NCBI GenBank assembly: GCA_902778535.1
Contig: CACYYG010000002.1
Location: 14,211 to 78,210, forward strand
Direction of reading: 5' to 3'
Source of the DNA: an uncultured Prevotellaceae bacterium
GTDB taxonomy: Bacteria; Bacteroidota; Bacteroidia; Bacteroidales; Bacteroidaceae
Length of the DNA: 64,000 bases
The notes beneath the pieces are model-generated. The model did not search any database. It was not told the DNA's origin and was given only the letters and a program-made list of their open reading frames with translations. This document shows positions 28,888-37,757 of the stretch, piece by piece. Both the position numbers and the translations under genes were made by a program. Every line of letters begins with the position of its first letter. The stretch's first letter is position 1.

Positions 28888-29274
28888 TCAGTCCTCCCTG
28901 ATTAGTGACAGTATCTCCTGCAAATCTTCGTCACTCATGTCCTCCTCTTTGGCGAAGAACGAGATGAGCGACTTCAGCGACCCACCAAAGAACGTGCGCT
29001 TCACCTCACTCATAAAGCGGCTGGTGTATTCCGCCCGGCTGATAAGCGGCGAGAAGTAGTGGGTCTTGCCGCCGTCGGCTGCCTTACGGTAGCCTACGAA
29101 GCCCTTCGTAGTAAGTATCTTCAGGAATGTGGCAATGGTGGTGTAGGCCGGCCGCGGTTCTGGATAGTGGCTGATGATGTCGTGCGTAGTCATGCCACGG
29201 CCACTGTCCCAGAGGATGTTCATGATTTCCATCTCGGCCCGGGTGAGTGTCCTTTCTTCCTTGTTTTGCTTCAT
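28888..29274 (-). CDS. BlaI/MecI-family transcriptional repressor
   Basis: The 128-residue winged-helix regulator starts MKQNKEERTLTRAEMEIMNI, with helix-turn-helix TTHDIISHYPEPRPAYTTIA and a C-terminal dimerisation region rich in acidic residues (FFAKEEDMSDEDLQEIL). Family members repress their own operon until cleaved by the partner M56 protease. Two ATCTAA...TTAGAT palindromes flank its promoter, as expected for autoregulation. The start was placed at 29274 because the upstream extension overlaps the leader and lies close to the promoter. Confidence 0.9.
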   Translation of the reverse strand: MKQNKEERTLTRAEMEIMNILWDSGRGMTTHDIISHYPEPRPAYTTIATFLKILTTKGFVGYRKAADGGKTHYFSPLISRAEYTSRFMSEVKRTFFGGSLKSLISFFAKEEDMSDEDLQEILSLIRED

Positions 29275-29301
29275 GGCTAGTCTGAGGTTTGGTTTCCGTG
29301 G

Positions 29302-29309
29302 CAAAAGTA
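29302..29309 (-). promoter_or_regulatory. -7 box of the BlaI/M56 operon
   Basis: TACTTTTG on the minus strand, 27 bases before the repressor ATG and directly next to operator 1. Confidence 0.7.
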
Positions 29310-29325
29310 ATCTAAAGTTTTAGAT
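29310..29325. promoter_or_regulatory. BlaI-type operator 1
   Basis: ATCTAAAGTTTTAGAT is a near-perfect palindrome between the -7 and -33 positions of the repressor promoter, so binding would block RNA polymerase. Confidence 0.65.
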
Positions 29326-29346
29326 AAGCGAAGCATTTCAAGAAAA

Positions 29347-29362
29347 ATCTAATGCTTTAGAT
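29347..29362. promoter_or_regulatory. BlaI-type operator 2
   Basis: ATCTAATGCTTTAGAT shares the ATCTAA/TTAGAT half-sites with operator 1 and lies 37 bp upstream of it (centre to centre). A further half-site TTAGAT occurs near 29382. Confidence 0.6.
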
Positions 29363-29411
29363 GTTCTTTTAACATTCATTGTTAGATATTCGCTCTCATT
29401 TTGTCTACTAC

Positions 29412-29453
29412 TAAAACGAAAGAAGGAGATCAGCGCAGATTTCCTTCTTTCGT
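29412..29453 (-). terminator. Terminator downstream of the S9 peptidase operon
   Basis: ACGAAAGAAGGA (29416-29427) and TCCTTCTTTCGT (29442-29453) form a perfect 12-bp stem. Read on the minus strand it is followed by TTTT. Confidence 0.75.
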
Positions 29454-29482
29454 GTAATGAGAATGTCAAGCATTGTTGCACG

Positions 29483-31675
29483 CTAATTCTTCAGCCAGCG
29501 GTCAAGCCAGTTGAAGAACGAGCGCTGCCAGAGGATGCCGTTCTGGGGCTTGAGCACCCAGTGGTTTTCGTCGGGGAAGATGAGGAGCTGTGCGGGTATG
29601 CCCTTCATTCGTGCAGCGTTGAAGGCGCTCATGCCTTGCGTGTAGTTGATGCGATAGTCCTTCTCGCCGTGTATGCAGAGGATGGGTGTGTCCCACTTCT
29701 CCACCATTTTGTGCGGCGAGTCGTGATAGGTTTTCTTGGCGTTGGGCATCTGCGGACGGTGCCAGTAGGCTTCGTCGTATTCCCAGTTTGAGAACCAGTT
29801 CTCTTCGGTCTCTGTGTACATGGCAGCGAGGTTGAAGGCTCCGTCGTGGGCGATGAAGGCCTTGAAGCGTTTCTCGTGGATGCCGGCAAGATAATATACT
29901 GAGAATCCGCCAAAGGAAGCTCCGACAGCCCCGAGGCGGTCTTTGTCGACGAAGGACAGTGAGTCGGCAGCGAAATCAATAGCCGCGAGGTAGTCCTGCA
30001 TACATTGTCCTGTCCAGTCGCCGCTGATTTGCTCCTTCCACTCCTGCCCGAAGCCAGGCAGTCCGTGACGGTTGGGTGCAACGATGACATAGCCGTTGGC
30101 GGCCATGATCTGGAAATTCCAGCGGTAGCTCCAGAACTGACTCACGGGGCTTTGCGGACCGCCTTCGCAGAATAGCAAGGTGGGATATTTCTTGCCTTCC
30201 TCGTAGTTGGCTGGCAGCATGACCCACACCAGTTCCTTCTTGCCGTCGGTGGTGGGCACCCAATACTGCTGCATCTTGCCAAGCTTCAGCTGGTCGAGGA
30301 TGTGCTTGTTCTCAAAAGTAAGCTGCCGGATGGCTGTGGTCTGCTTCTTTACAGGAGGCGTCACACGGTAGATGTCCGTCGGTGTGCTGAGACTCTGACG
30401 CGTAGCCAGAATCTGCTGTCCGTTGTTGGCCATCTGGATGCTGGTCCAGTCGTCCCAGGTCTCCGTCAGCTGGGTCACTTCACTTTTTTGGCTTGCACTA
30501 TACATGTTGCAACAGCCGTGCCACACGCTGAGGAAATAGAACTGCGGATCGGCAGCTTTTACCTTCTTGGCAGCGGGAGCCCAGCAGAAAGCATCAACAT
30601 CGCTTTTCCAGTTGATATAGCGCTTGGAGCCTGTAGCCAAGTGATAGATGCAGAGTCGGTTGAGGTCGGCCTCATAGCCGTCGCGCTCCATCGAGAGCCA
30701 CGCCACATACTGTCCGTCGGGCGAGAACTGCGGGTTTTGGTCGTAACCCACATTGTTCTTCAAATTCTCAGGTGCGTTCACTGCCTGCACGCGCAAAGTT
30801 GTGGTGGGGTCTACCTGCGGAGCCACATAGCCGGCAGGCTTGCAGAGATTGGTGGTCTGCTTCGTCTCGGTGTCGTAGAGGAAGATGTCGCTGTCGGTCG
30901 AGATGCTGTATTCCAGGCCGGTCTTCTTGCGGCAGGTATAGGCAATGCTCTTCGAGTCGGGGCTCCAGTCGAGCTGCTCAATGCCTCCGAAGGGCTCCAT
31001 GGGGCACTCGTAGGGCTCTCCTTCGAGGATGTCCTTTTCATTGACCATCGACCATTGACCATTGACCATTTCCACTTCAGCCACGAAGGGATGCTGTATG
31101 GACTCGACATAGTGGTCCCAATGGCGGTACATCAGGTCGGTGACCAAGCGGCCAGTGGCCTTCGGCAGGTCGTCAGGATTTTTCCTGATGACTTCGTGGA
31201 AGGGGATGCTCTTGAGCAGAATGACCTTCTTGGCATCGGGCGAGAACTTAAAGCCCTCCACCTCGCCGCCGGTCTTCGACAGCTGCTGGCGATTGGTGCC
31301 GTCGGCGTTCATGGCCCACACCTCGCCACCTGTGAGAAAGGCGATGCGTCCGTCAGGAAGCCATGCGGGATCAGTCTCGCTCTTCGAGCTGGTGGTCAGC
31401 TTCGTCTGATTGGAGCCGTCGGCGTTCATCACGTAGAGCACCTGATGGCTCTTATTGTGCTTCACGCTGTAGTAGCCCACCTGATATACAATCTTGCTGC
31501 CGTCGGGCGATGGGGCACAATTACCGATGCGTCCCATAGCCCATAATGCTTCAGGCGTCATCAGTTCGCTATCCAACTTGATATTCTGCCTGCCGATGTT
31601 CACGTCATCTTGTGCTTTTGTCCAGGTGGCCGTCGCTCCAAGAAGCAAGGCCACTAAAAATAAAACCTTTTTCAT
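29483..31675 (-). CDS. S9-family prolyl oligopeptidase (DPP/acylaminoacyl-peptidase-like)
   Basis: This 730-residue secreted serine peptidase has a signal peptide (MKKVLFLVALLLGATATWTKA), a seven-bladed beta-propeller N-terminal part with WD40/TolB-like strands, and a C-terminal alpha/beta-hydrolase domain. The nucleophile elbow is GASFGG near residue 590. The likely acid is in HGEKDY and the catalytic His in FPDENHWV. Such enzymes trim dipeptides or acyl-peptides in the periplasm. It is last in a four-gene minus-strand run, six bases after the M13 gene. A 7-bp repeat tract lies inside the propeller. Confidence 0.9.
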   Translation of the reverse strand: MKKVLFLVALLLGATATWTKAQDDVNIGRQNIKLDSELMTPEALWAMGRIGNCAPSPDGSKIVYQVGYYSVKHNKSHQVLYVMNADGSNQTKLTTSSKSETDPAWLPDGRIAFLTGGEVWAMNADGTNRQQLSKTGGEVEGFKFSPDAKKVILLKSIPFHEVIRKNPDDLPKATGRLVTDLMYRHWDHYVESIQHPFVAEVEMVNGQWSMVNEKDILEGEPYECPMEPFGGIEQLDWSPDSKSIAYTCRKKTGLEYSISTDSDIFLYDTETKQTTNLCKPAGYVAPQVDPTTTLRVQAVNAPENLKNNVGYDQNPQFSPDGQYVAWLSMERDGYEADLNRLCIYHLATGSKRYINWKSDVDAFCWAPAAKKVKAADPQFYFLSVWHGCCNMYSASQKSEVTQLTETWDDWTSIQMANNGQQILATRQSLSTPTDIYRVTPPVKKQTTAIRQLTFENKHILDQLKLGKMQQYWVPTTDGKKELVWVMLPANYEEGKKYPTLLFCEGGPQSPVSQFWSYRWNFQIMAANGYVIVAPNRHGLPGFGQEWKEQISGDWTGQCMQDYLAAIDFAADSLSFVDKDRLGAVGASFGGFSVYYLAGIHEKRFKAFIAHDGAFNLAAMYTETEENWFSNWEYDEAYWHRPQMPNAKKTYHDSPHKMVEKWDTPILCIHGEKDYRINYTQGMSAFNAARMKGIPAQLLIFPDENHWVLKPQNGILWQRSFFNWLDRWLKN
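31040..31074. repeat. 7-bp tandem repeat inside the S9 peptidase gene
   Basis: Five units in register: ATTGACC, ATCGACC, ATTGACC, ATTGACC, ATTTCCA. They encode the peptide MVNGQWSMVNEK in a propeller loop. Confidence 0.8.
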
Positions 31676-31681
31676 TTCTTC

Positions 31682-33718
31682 TTACCATAAGGGCAGGCGC
31701 TGTTCCTGCGGGATAAACATCTTGTCGGCGGGCTTCACGCCGAAGGCCTCATACCATGCATCAATATGCGGCAGAGCACCGTTAACGCGCCAACGACCCA
31801 GAGAGTGCGGGTCGCTCTTCGTACGGTTGCGAATCTCCTCGTCGGTGATGTTGCCGGCCCACACACCGGCGTAGGCCAGGAAGAAACGCTGGTCGGGCGT
31901 CAGACCGTCGATGACGGGCAGCGGATTGTTCTTCGTAGCGTTCTTGAAAGCAGCATAAGCCACCTGCAGACCGCCGTGATCGGCCAGATTCTCGCCCAGC
32001 GTCAGACGTCCGTTAGCCTTGAGGTCAGGCAGCACGTCGATGGCCGAGAAGAAGTCGGCATACTTGTCGGTGCGTGCCTTGAACTGCTCGCCGTCAGTAG
32101 CGGCCCACCAGTCGTGCATATTGCCGTCCTTGTCGAACTGACGACCCTGATCGTCGAAGCCGTGGGTCATCTCATGGCCAATGACTACGCCGATGGCACC
32201 GTAGTTGAATGCGTCGTCGGCCTCCATATCGAAGAACGGACGCTGCAGGATGCCTGCGGGGAAGCATATCTCGTTGGTCGTGGGGTTGTAGTAGGCGTTG
32301 ACCGTCTGCGGATTCATGTACCAGTCGTCGCGGTCGACAGGCTTGCCGGCGGTGTGGTCAATCTGCCAAGCGTTCCAGAACTTGCGGCACTCGCGGATAT
32401 TGTCATAGTAGGACTTTGCGGGATCGATGCTGAGGTTCGAAAGGTCAATCCACTTGTCGGGATAACCCACCTTCACGTAGAACGTGTTCAGCTTCAGCAA
32501 GGCGTTGATCTTCGTCGAGTCGCTCATCCAGTCCTGAGCGGCGATGCGCTCACCCAAGGCTATCTGCAGGTTCTTGATGAGCTGCACCATGCGCTTCTTG
32601 GCAGCCTCGGGGAAATACTTGTCGGCATAAATCTTGCCTAATGCCTCGCCCATCTGGCTCTCCACCTGCAACGTGGCGCGACGCCAGAGAGGATGATCCT
32701 CCTTGCGGCCTGACATCACCTTGCCATAGAATTCAAAGTTAGCCTGCTGAATATCGGCACTCAGATAGCCTGCTGCCGACATAATCTGTCCCCACTCCAT
32801 GTAGTCGCGGTATTCGGCGGCAGTCATCGTGGCGACGAGCTTGTCGGCACCGGCCAAGAACTCAGGCTGGCCGACAATCAGCTCCTGCATGTACTTCGAG
32901 TCGACGCCCTGAGCGTTCATCTGCTGCTCCAGTTTCAAGTTAGGATAATTCGAGGCAAACTCAGCAAGCGTGGTCTTGTTGTAGTTGCGCTGCGGATCAC
33001 GCAGCTCAGTACGCGAGCGGCTCACCTTGGCCAGCTCGGTCTCCAGACGCATGATGTTCTTCATCTTTTTCGTGGCAGCACTCTTGCTGAAGCCGAAAAG
33101 CTGGAACATCCTGACAATATGCTTCTTATATGCCTCGCGAATCTTCGTCGTTTCGGGATCTGTATCCAAATAATAGTCCTTCATGCCGAGAGTGAGACCG
33201 CCTTGGCTTACCTGCAGGATATTCTGCGAGGCATTCTTCTCGTCGGCGCCGATGCCTGCACCAAAGAACTCGCTGTCGCCCTCGGGAGCTAACTGAAGCT
33301 GGATGTCGAAGAGCTGTTGCTTGGTCTTGGCATTCTCCATCTGCTTGATGATGTCCATTACAGGCTTCACGCCGTCGGCATCACGCTTCAGGCTGTCCAT
33401 CGCCAGTTTGTAAAGGTCGCTGAGTTTCTGCTCCACCGTTCCTTTTGCATAGCTGTTATGCAGCAGTTCGTCGAGAATGCCGTTGATGCGCTTGTTGTTT
33501 TCCTCGCCCAACACGTCGAAAGAACCGTAGCGCGAATAGGCGGCGGGCAGCGGATTCTTCTGCATCCATCCGCCGCAAGCATACTGATAGAAATCGTCGG
33601 CAGCACGTGCCGATTTGTCCAAATTGCTCAAGTCAATACCCGAGTTCAACTGCTGTGCTGTAGCAGTCAGCGACATGGTCACAAGTGCCATTGCCGTAAA
33701 AATGTTTTTAATCTTCAT
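31682..33718 (-). CDS. M13-family (neprilysin/PepO-like) metallopeptidase
   Basis: The 678-residue secreted zinc peptidase has a signal peptide (MKIKNIFTAMALVTMSLTATA). The zinc motif is VVIGHEMTHGFDDQGRQ near residue 520, and the third ligand lies in ENLADHGGL near residue 580. Substrate-binding NAYYNPTTNEICFPAGI precedes the motif, and the C-terminus ends RLPLW, typical of M13. It degrades oligopeptides, probably in the periplasm or on the surface. It lies between the ABC-F and S9 genes with gaps of 3 and 6 bases, so it is almost certainly cotranscribed with them. Confidence 0.95.
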   Translation of the reverse strand: MKIKNIFTAMALVTMSLTATAQQLNSGIDLSNLDKSARAADDFYQYACGGWMQKNPLPAAYSRYGSFDVLGEENNKRINGILDELLHNSYAKGTVEQKLSDLYKLAMDSLKRDADGVKPVMDIIKQMENAKTKQQLFDIQLQLAPEGDSEFFGAGIGADEKNASQNILQVSQGGLTLGMKDYYLDTDPETTKIREAYKKHIVRMFQLFGFSKSAATKKMKNIMRLETELAKVSRSRTELRDPQRNYNKTTLAEFASNYPNLKLEQQMNAQGVDSKYMQELIVGQPEFLAGADKLVATMTAAEYRDYMEWGQIMSAAGYLSADIQQANFEFYGKVMSGRKEDHPLWRRATLQVESQMGEALGKIYADKYFPEAAKKRMVQLIKNLQIALGERIAAQDWMSDSTKINALLKLNTFYVKVGYPDKWIDLSNLSIDPAKSYYDNIRECRKFWNAWQIDHTAGKPVDRDDWYMNPQTVNAYYNPTTNEICFPAGILQRPFFDMEADDAFNYGAIGVVIGHEMTHGFDDQGRQFDKDGNMHDWWAATDGEQFKARTDKYADFFSAIDVLPDLKANGRLTLGENLADHGGLQVAYAAFKNATKNNPLPVIDGLTPDQRFFLAYAGVWAGNITDEEIRNRTKSDPHSLGRWRVNGALPHIDAWYEAFGVKPADKMFIPQEQRLPLW

Positions 33719-33721
33719 ATC

Positions 33722-35671
33722 TTAAATGTTTAGTTTTTCCAATTCTTCTGAGAGCTGTTCCCAACGTTCCACTTCGTCGTCGAGGGAACGCTTGGTATCG
33801 GTATATTCGGTAACGAGCGTCATATCTGAAGCATTCTTAGGATCGCAAAGCAGGGCATCGAGTTCTTTGAGCCGCTGCTCCATCTTTGCAATTTTCTTCT
33901 CGCTCTCCTCAACGGCCTTCTCAGCCTTTCGAAGCTGTTTTTGCTGCTCCTTGCGGACGATATAATCGTTTTTCTGAGGTGAGGGGTGAGGGTTAAGCGG
34001 TAAGGGAGTGTTTTTTTCGTCAGGCTTTGGAGCCGGATAGTCCAATCTCTCACCTCTAACCTCTATGCTCTCACCTCGAGAGCGTAAGTAGTCATATATT
34101 CCACCCAGATGTTCCCTCACTTTGCCTCCTTCAAACTCGAAGACCTTCGTGACAAGGCCGTCGAGGAATTCTCGGTCGTGGCTGACAATGATGGCGGTGC
34201 CGTCGAAAGCACGGATGGCCTCCTTCAGCACGTCCTTCGAAGGCATGTCGAGGTGATTAGTCGGCTCGTCGAGGATAAGCAGGTTGACAGGCTCCAGCAA
34301 CAGACGAATCATAGCCAGACGGCTGCGCTCGCCACCGCTGAGCACCTTCACTTTTTTGTCGCTGTTCTCGCCGCCGAACATGAAGGCGCCGAGGATATCG
34401 TTGATACGCAGGCGGATGTCGCCTTTTGCCACATAGTCGATGGTCTGGAAGACGGTGAGGTTCTCGTCCAACAGCTGTGCCTGGTTCTGCGCAAAATAGC
34501 CAATCTGCACATTGTGGCCGATTTTCAGGTTGCCTTCGAATGGAATCTCGCCCATGATACACTTTACCAGCGTAGACTTTCCTTCGCCGTTCTTACCCAC
34601 AAAGGCCACTTTCTCACCACGCTTGATGGTCAGGTTGACGTGATCGAAAACAACGTGTGCATATTCCTTCTTCACCTCGTCGCAAATGACGGGATAGTCG
34701 CCGCTACGCAGGCAAGGCGGGAATTTCAGGTGCATGGCGGAGTTGTCAACCTCGTCCACCTCTATGGGCACCATCTTTTCCAGTTGGCGAATCTTCTGCT
34801 GCACCTGAACAGCCTTTGTCGGCTTATAGCGGAAGCGCTCAATGAACTCGCGCATATCAGCCATTTCCTTCTGCTGGTTTTCGAAGGCACGCAGTTGCTG
34901 TTCGCGACGCTCTTTGCGAAGCACAACATACTCATTGTACTTGACGCGATAATCGACGATGCGACCACAACTGATCTCTATCGTGCGGTTTGACACATTA
35001 TTTATAAATGCACGGTCGTGTGAGACGAGCACCACTGCCCCACTCCATTGTGCCAGCAGTTGCTCCAGCCACTGGATAGACTCGATGTCAAGATGGTTCG
35101 TCGGCTCGTCGAGCAACAGCACATCGGGATGACGCAGCAGAATCTTGGCAAGCTCAATACGCATACGCCAGCCGCCGGAGAACTCGCTGGTGGGTCTTTC
35201 GAAATCCTTACGCTCAAAGCCCAAACCGATAAGCGTACGCTCAATGGCAGCCTCCTGACCTTCAGCGCCCAGCATCAGATAGCGCTCATGCTCAACGGTA
35301 TAGCGCTCTACTAAGTGCATATAGTCGTCGCTGTCATAGTCGGTGCGCTCGTTCATCTGTCGCTCCATGCGGTCGATGCGCTCCTTCACTTTCTGAATAT
35401 CGGCGAAGGCCTTCTGCGCTTCCTCACGCACGGTGGTATCGTCCTGCAGAATCATCACCTGAGGCAGATAGCCGATAGTGACGTCGGCCTGCACGCTGAC
35501 AGTACCTGCCGACGGATGCTCCATGCCGCAGAGAATCTTCAGCAGCGTTGACTTGCCCGCACCGTTCTTGCCCACAAGAGCGATGCGGTCGCGTTCATTG
35601 ATGACGAAAGAAGCCTCGCGAAACAACGGTTTCACGCTGAACTCTACCGTCAGTCCTTCAACAGAAATCAT
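33722..35671 (-). CDS. ABC-F family ATPase
   Basis: The 649-residue soluble protein has two ABC cassettes. Walker A motifs are GKNGAGKST and GKNGEGKST, and signatures are SGGWRMR and LSGGERSRLAM. The interdomain linker is charged (ENQQKEMADMREFIERF). There are no membrane segments, as in ABC-F ribosome-associated factors (Uup/YbiT type). The C-terminal coiled coil (QQKQLRKAEKAVEESEKKI) is Uup-like. The segment joining cassette 2 to the coiled coil is encoded by two blocks of 7-bp repeats, which looks like insertion of repeat DNA into a tolerant linker. It may act in translation or antibiotic tolerance, and the subtype is not certain. Confidence 0.9.
   Translation of the reverse strand: MISVEGLTVEFSVKPLFREASFVINERDRIALVGKNGAGKSTLLKILCGMEHPSAGTVSVQADVTIGYLPQVMILQDDTTVREEAQKAFADIQKVKERIDRMERQMNERTDYDSDDYMHLVERYTVEHERYLMLGAEGQEAAIERTLIGLGFERKDFERPTSEFSGGWRMRIELAKILLRHPDVLLLDEPTNHLDIESIQWLEQLLAQWSGAVVLVSHDRAFINNVSNRTIEISCGRIVDYRVKYNEYVVLRKERREQQLRAFENQQKEMADMREFIERFRYKPTKAVQVQQKIRQLEKMVPIEVDEVDNSAMHLKFPPCLRSGDYPVICDEVKKEYAHVVFDHVNLTIKRGEKVAFVGKNGEGKSTLVKCIMGEIPFEGNLKIGHNVQIGYFAQNQAQLLDENLTVFQTIDYVAKGDIRLRINDILGAFMFGGENSDKKVKVLSGGERSRLAMIRLLLEPVNLLILDEPTNHLDMPSKDVLKEAIRAFDGTAIIVSHDREFLDGLVTKVFEFEGGKVREHLGGIYDYLRSRGESIEVRGERLDYPAPKPDEKNTPLPLNPHPSPQKNDYIVRKEQQKQLRKAEKAVEESEKKIAKMEQRLKELDALLCDPKNASDMTLVTEYTDTKRSLDDEVERWEQLSEELEKLNI
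33975..34009. repeat. 7-bp tandem repeat inside the ABC-F linker, block 1
   Basis: Units TGAGGTG, AGGGGTG, AGGGTTA, AGCGGTA, AGGGAGT in register. They encode the Pro-rich segment PLPLNPHPSPQ. Confidence 0.75.
34048..34082. repeat. 7-bp tandem repeat inside the ABC-F linker, block 2
   Basis: Units TCTCACC, TCTAACC, TCTATGC, TCTCACC, TCGAGAG. They encode RGESIEVRGER. The unit is close to the complement of block 1. Confidence 0.75.
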
Positions 35672-35680
35672 CAGATCAGC

Positions 35681-37633
35681 TTACTTCTTATCTAACTGCT
35701 CGTAGACAGAGTTGTTACTCTTATATTCAGGCACTATCTCCTTCATCTTCTTCACCGTTGCCATATCGTCGTAACGGCGCGAGATTTCGATAAGCTCGTC
35801 AATGTCCTTGCACACCTTGTTGTAGTCATACTGACGCACTTCGGCAATACGGATTTTCTCGTGGAACGAAGGCTTCGTGCCCTCCAGCTCGTTAAGCACT
35901 TCCTCGTAGAGCTTCTCGCCAGGACGCAGGCCAGTGAACTTCACCTCCACATTTTTTGCCCCCGAGAGCATAATCATACGGCGTGCCAGGTCGGCAATCT
36001 TTACCGGCTGTCCCATATCAAAGACGAAAATCTCGCCACCGTTGCCCTTCGTGCCTGCTTCAAGCACCAGCTTACAGGCCTCAGGGATGAGCATGAAGAA
36101 ACGCACAATGTTAGGATCGGTGACGGTGACAGGACCTCCGTTCTTAATCTGCTCCCTGAACAAGGGAATAACAGAGCCGTTGGATCCCAGCACATTGCCG
36201 AAGCGCGTCGTAACAAACTGCGTAGTTTCTTTTATCTTACCGCTTTCTACCTGCTTCTTGCAATAGTTATTCAGCGACTGGACATAAATCTCGCAGATGC
36301 GCTTCGAGCAGCCCATCACATTGGTGGGGTTGACAGCCTTGTCGGTAGATACCATCACGAATTTCTTCACGCCGTACTTTACCGAGAGGTCGGCAATGAC
36401 CTTTGTGCCGTAGACATTGTTCTGCACAGCCTCCGAAGGGTTGTTCTCCATCATAGGCACATGCTTGTAGGCAGCAGCGTGGAACACATAGTCAGGACGG
36501 AATTTGCTGAAGATGTCTTCCATGCGCTGCTCCTTGCAGATGCTGGTGACGATGGTCTCAGCCTCCACATCGTGGAAATTGTGCTCCATCATCAGGCGGA
36601 TATCGTGCTCAGGGGTCTCAGCCTGGTCTATCAGTATCATCTTCTCAGGCTTGAACTTAGCAATCTGGCGCACCATCTCGCTGCCGATACTGCCTGCTGA
36701 GCCGGTGATGAGCACACGCTTGCCTTGCAGCTGGCTGCAGACCGATTCAAGGTCGACGCTGATTTCCGAGCGTGGCAGCAAGTCTTCTACCGACACCTCT
36801 TTCAACTGCATGTTCTCCATATCGTAATCAGCCAGCTCACCGTCCTTGATATTGGCCTCCTTGACCTGATTGGCCATAAAGATCTTCAAACCGGCATTGA
36901 TGAGCAAATCCTGAATTGCCTGATTATTACGGAAATCCGTCAGACGCAACGGCGACACCAGCACAGCCTGAACTTTCTGTTGCTTGATAACAGCGCCCAA
37001 ATCGTCTTCATCCATATTATAAACTTTCTCGCCCATGAGCAGCATGTGCTTGGCACGCTTGTCGTGCGAGATAAAGCCGCAGAGACGGAAGCGCAGTGGC
37101 CGCTGGGTGCGGATGTATTTCGCCAGACCGACACCGCCGCTCATCGCACCGTAAATGAGCACGCGCAAAGCCTGTGAGCTCTGCTGCGACAAGTCATGCA
37201 AGGTCTTGATAACTACTCTGACGCCCCACATCAGCAGCGTGGCTAAGACAAAGGTGGCAACAGTCTCTGTCTGCGATAACGCCGACAGAGCCGTCAGCCC
37301 GCTCTTCTCAAACAAAGTCGTCAGGACGAGGAGTATCACCATCGTCAGCACGTTGGCATAAGCCACACGCATCAAGTCCACGAATGAGCTATAGCGCACC
37401 ACGCCCGAATAAGTGGAGAACAGCTTGGCGCCGCCCCAGCTGAAGAACGCATAGAAAAGTGCAGTATAGAGAACTTCGAAACGATGATTATAGATCAGCT
37501 GCGTCCTACGGAATATCCAATAGGTGAAAAGTGCCGACAAGAAGACTACGAGAGTATCAGCCAACAGCACACACCAATAAGGCAATGACTCCTTGGAGAA
37601 GTACCAGTTCAACAACTTTTGAAATGGATTCAT
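35681..37633 (-). CDS. Membrane-bound nucleotide-sugar epimerase/dehydratase (WbpM/CapD type)
   Basis: This 650-residue polysaccharide-biosynthesis enzyme has four N-terminal membrane spans (about 15-145), a nucleotide-binding-like segment (LRVLIYGAMSGGVGLAKYI), and an SDR domain starting RVLITGSAGSIGSEMVRQI near residue 290. The catalytic region reads STDKAVNPTNVMGCSKR, where Met replaces the usual SDR Tyr, as in WbpM/PglF. It converts UDP-sugars for capsule or O-glycan synthesis at the inner membrane. The ATG at 37633 (MNPFQKLLNWYF) is preferred to a TTG four codons earlier. It is first in the operon with the ABC-F and peptidase genes. Confidence 0.92.
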   Translation of the reverse strand: MNPFQKLLNWYFSKESLPYWCVLLADTLVVFLSALFTYWIFRRTQLIYNHRFEVLYTALFYAFFSWGGAKLFSTYSGVVRYSSFVDLMRVAYANVLTMVILLVLTTLFEKSGLTALSALSQTETVATFVLATLLMWGVRVVIKTLHDLSQQSSQALRVLIYGAMSGGVGLAKYIRTQRPLRFRLCGFISHDKRAKHMLLMGEKVYNMDEDDLGAVIKQQKVQAVLVSPLRLTDFRNNQAIQDLLINAGLKIFMANQVKEANIKDGELADYDMENMQLKEVSVEDLLPRSEISVDLESVCSQLQGKRVLITGSAGSIGSEMVRQIAKFKPEKMILIDQAETPEHDIRLMMEHNFHDVEAETIVTSICKEQRMEDIFSKFRPDYVFHAAAYKHVPMMENNPSEAVQNNVYGTKVIADLSVKYGVKKFVMVSTDKAVNPTNVMGCSKRICEIYVQSLNNYCKKQVESGKIKETTQFVTTRFGNVLGSNGSVIPLFREQIKNGGPVTVTDPNIVRFFMLIPEACKLVLEAGTKGNGGEIFVFDMGQPVKIADLARRMIMLSGAKNVEVKFTGLRPGEKLYEEVLNELEGTKPSFHEKIRIAEVRQYDYNKVCKDIDELIEISRRYDDMATVKKMKEIVPEYKSNNSVYEQLDKK

Positions 37634-37661
37634 GTGCACGTACAATATATAAATGAGTGTG

Positions 37662-37669
37662 CAAAATTA
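37662..37669 (-). promoter_or_regulatory. -7 box of the epimerase-ABC-F-peptidase operon
   Basis: TAATTTTG on the minus strand, 28 bases before the ATG at 37633. Confidence 0.68.
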
Positions 37670-37733
37670 CAAAATTTCTGCTAACCGACCAAAGAAAAAC
37701 AGGATTTTCTTTTGCAGTCTGCCTTCTTCTTCG

Positions 37734-37741
37734 TAAATTTG
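37734..37741 (+). promoter_or_regulatory. -7 box of the sigma-factor gene
   Basis: TAAATTTG lies 16 bases before the ATG at 37758, predicting a leader of about ten bases. Confidence 0.6.
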
Positions 37742-37757
37742 CAAAAACTTTTTCTAC

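Noticed and set aside
30302-31546. 414-codon plus-strand open frame opposite the S9 peptidase gene
   Set aside because: Composition is typical of a shadow frame (His/Val/Leu-rich), with no domain, promoter or terminator.
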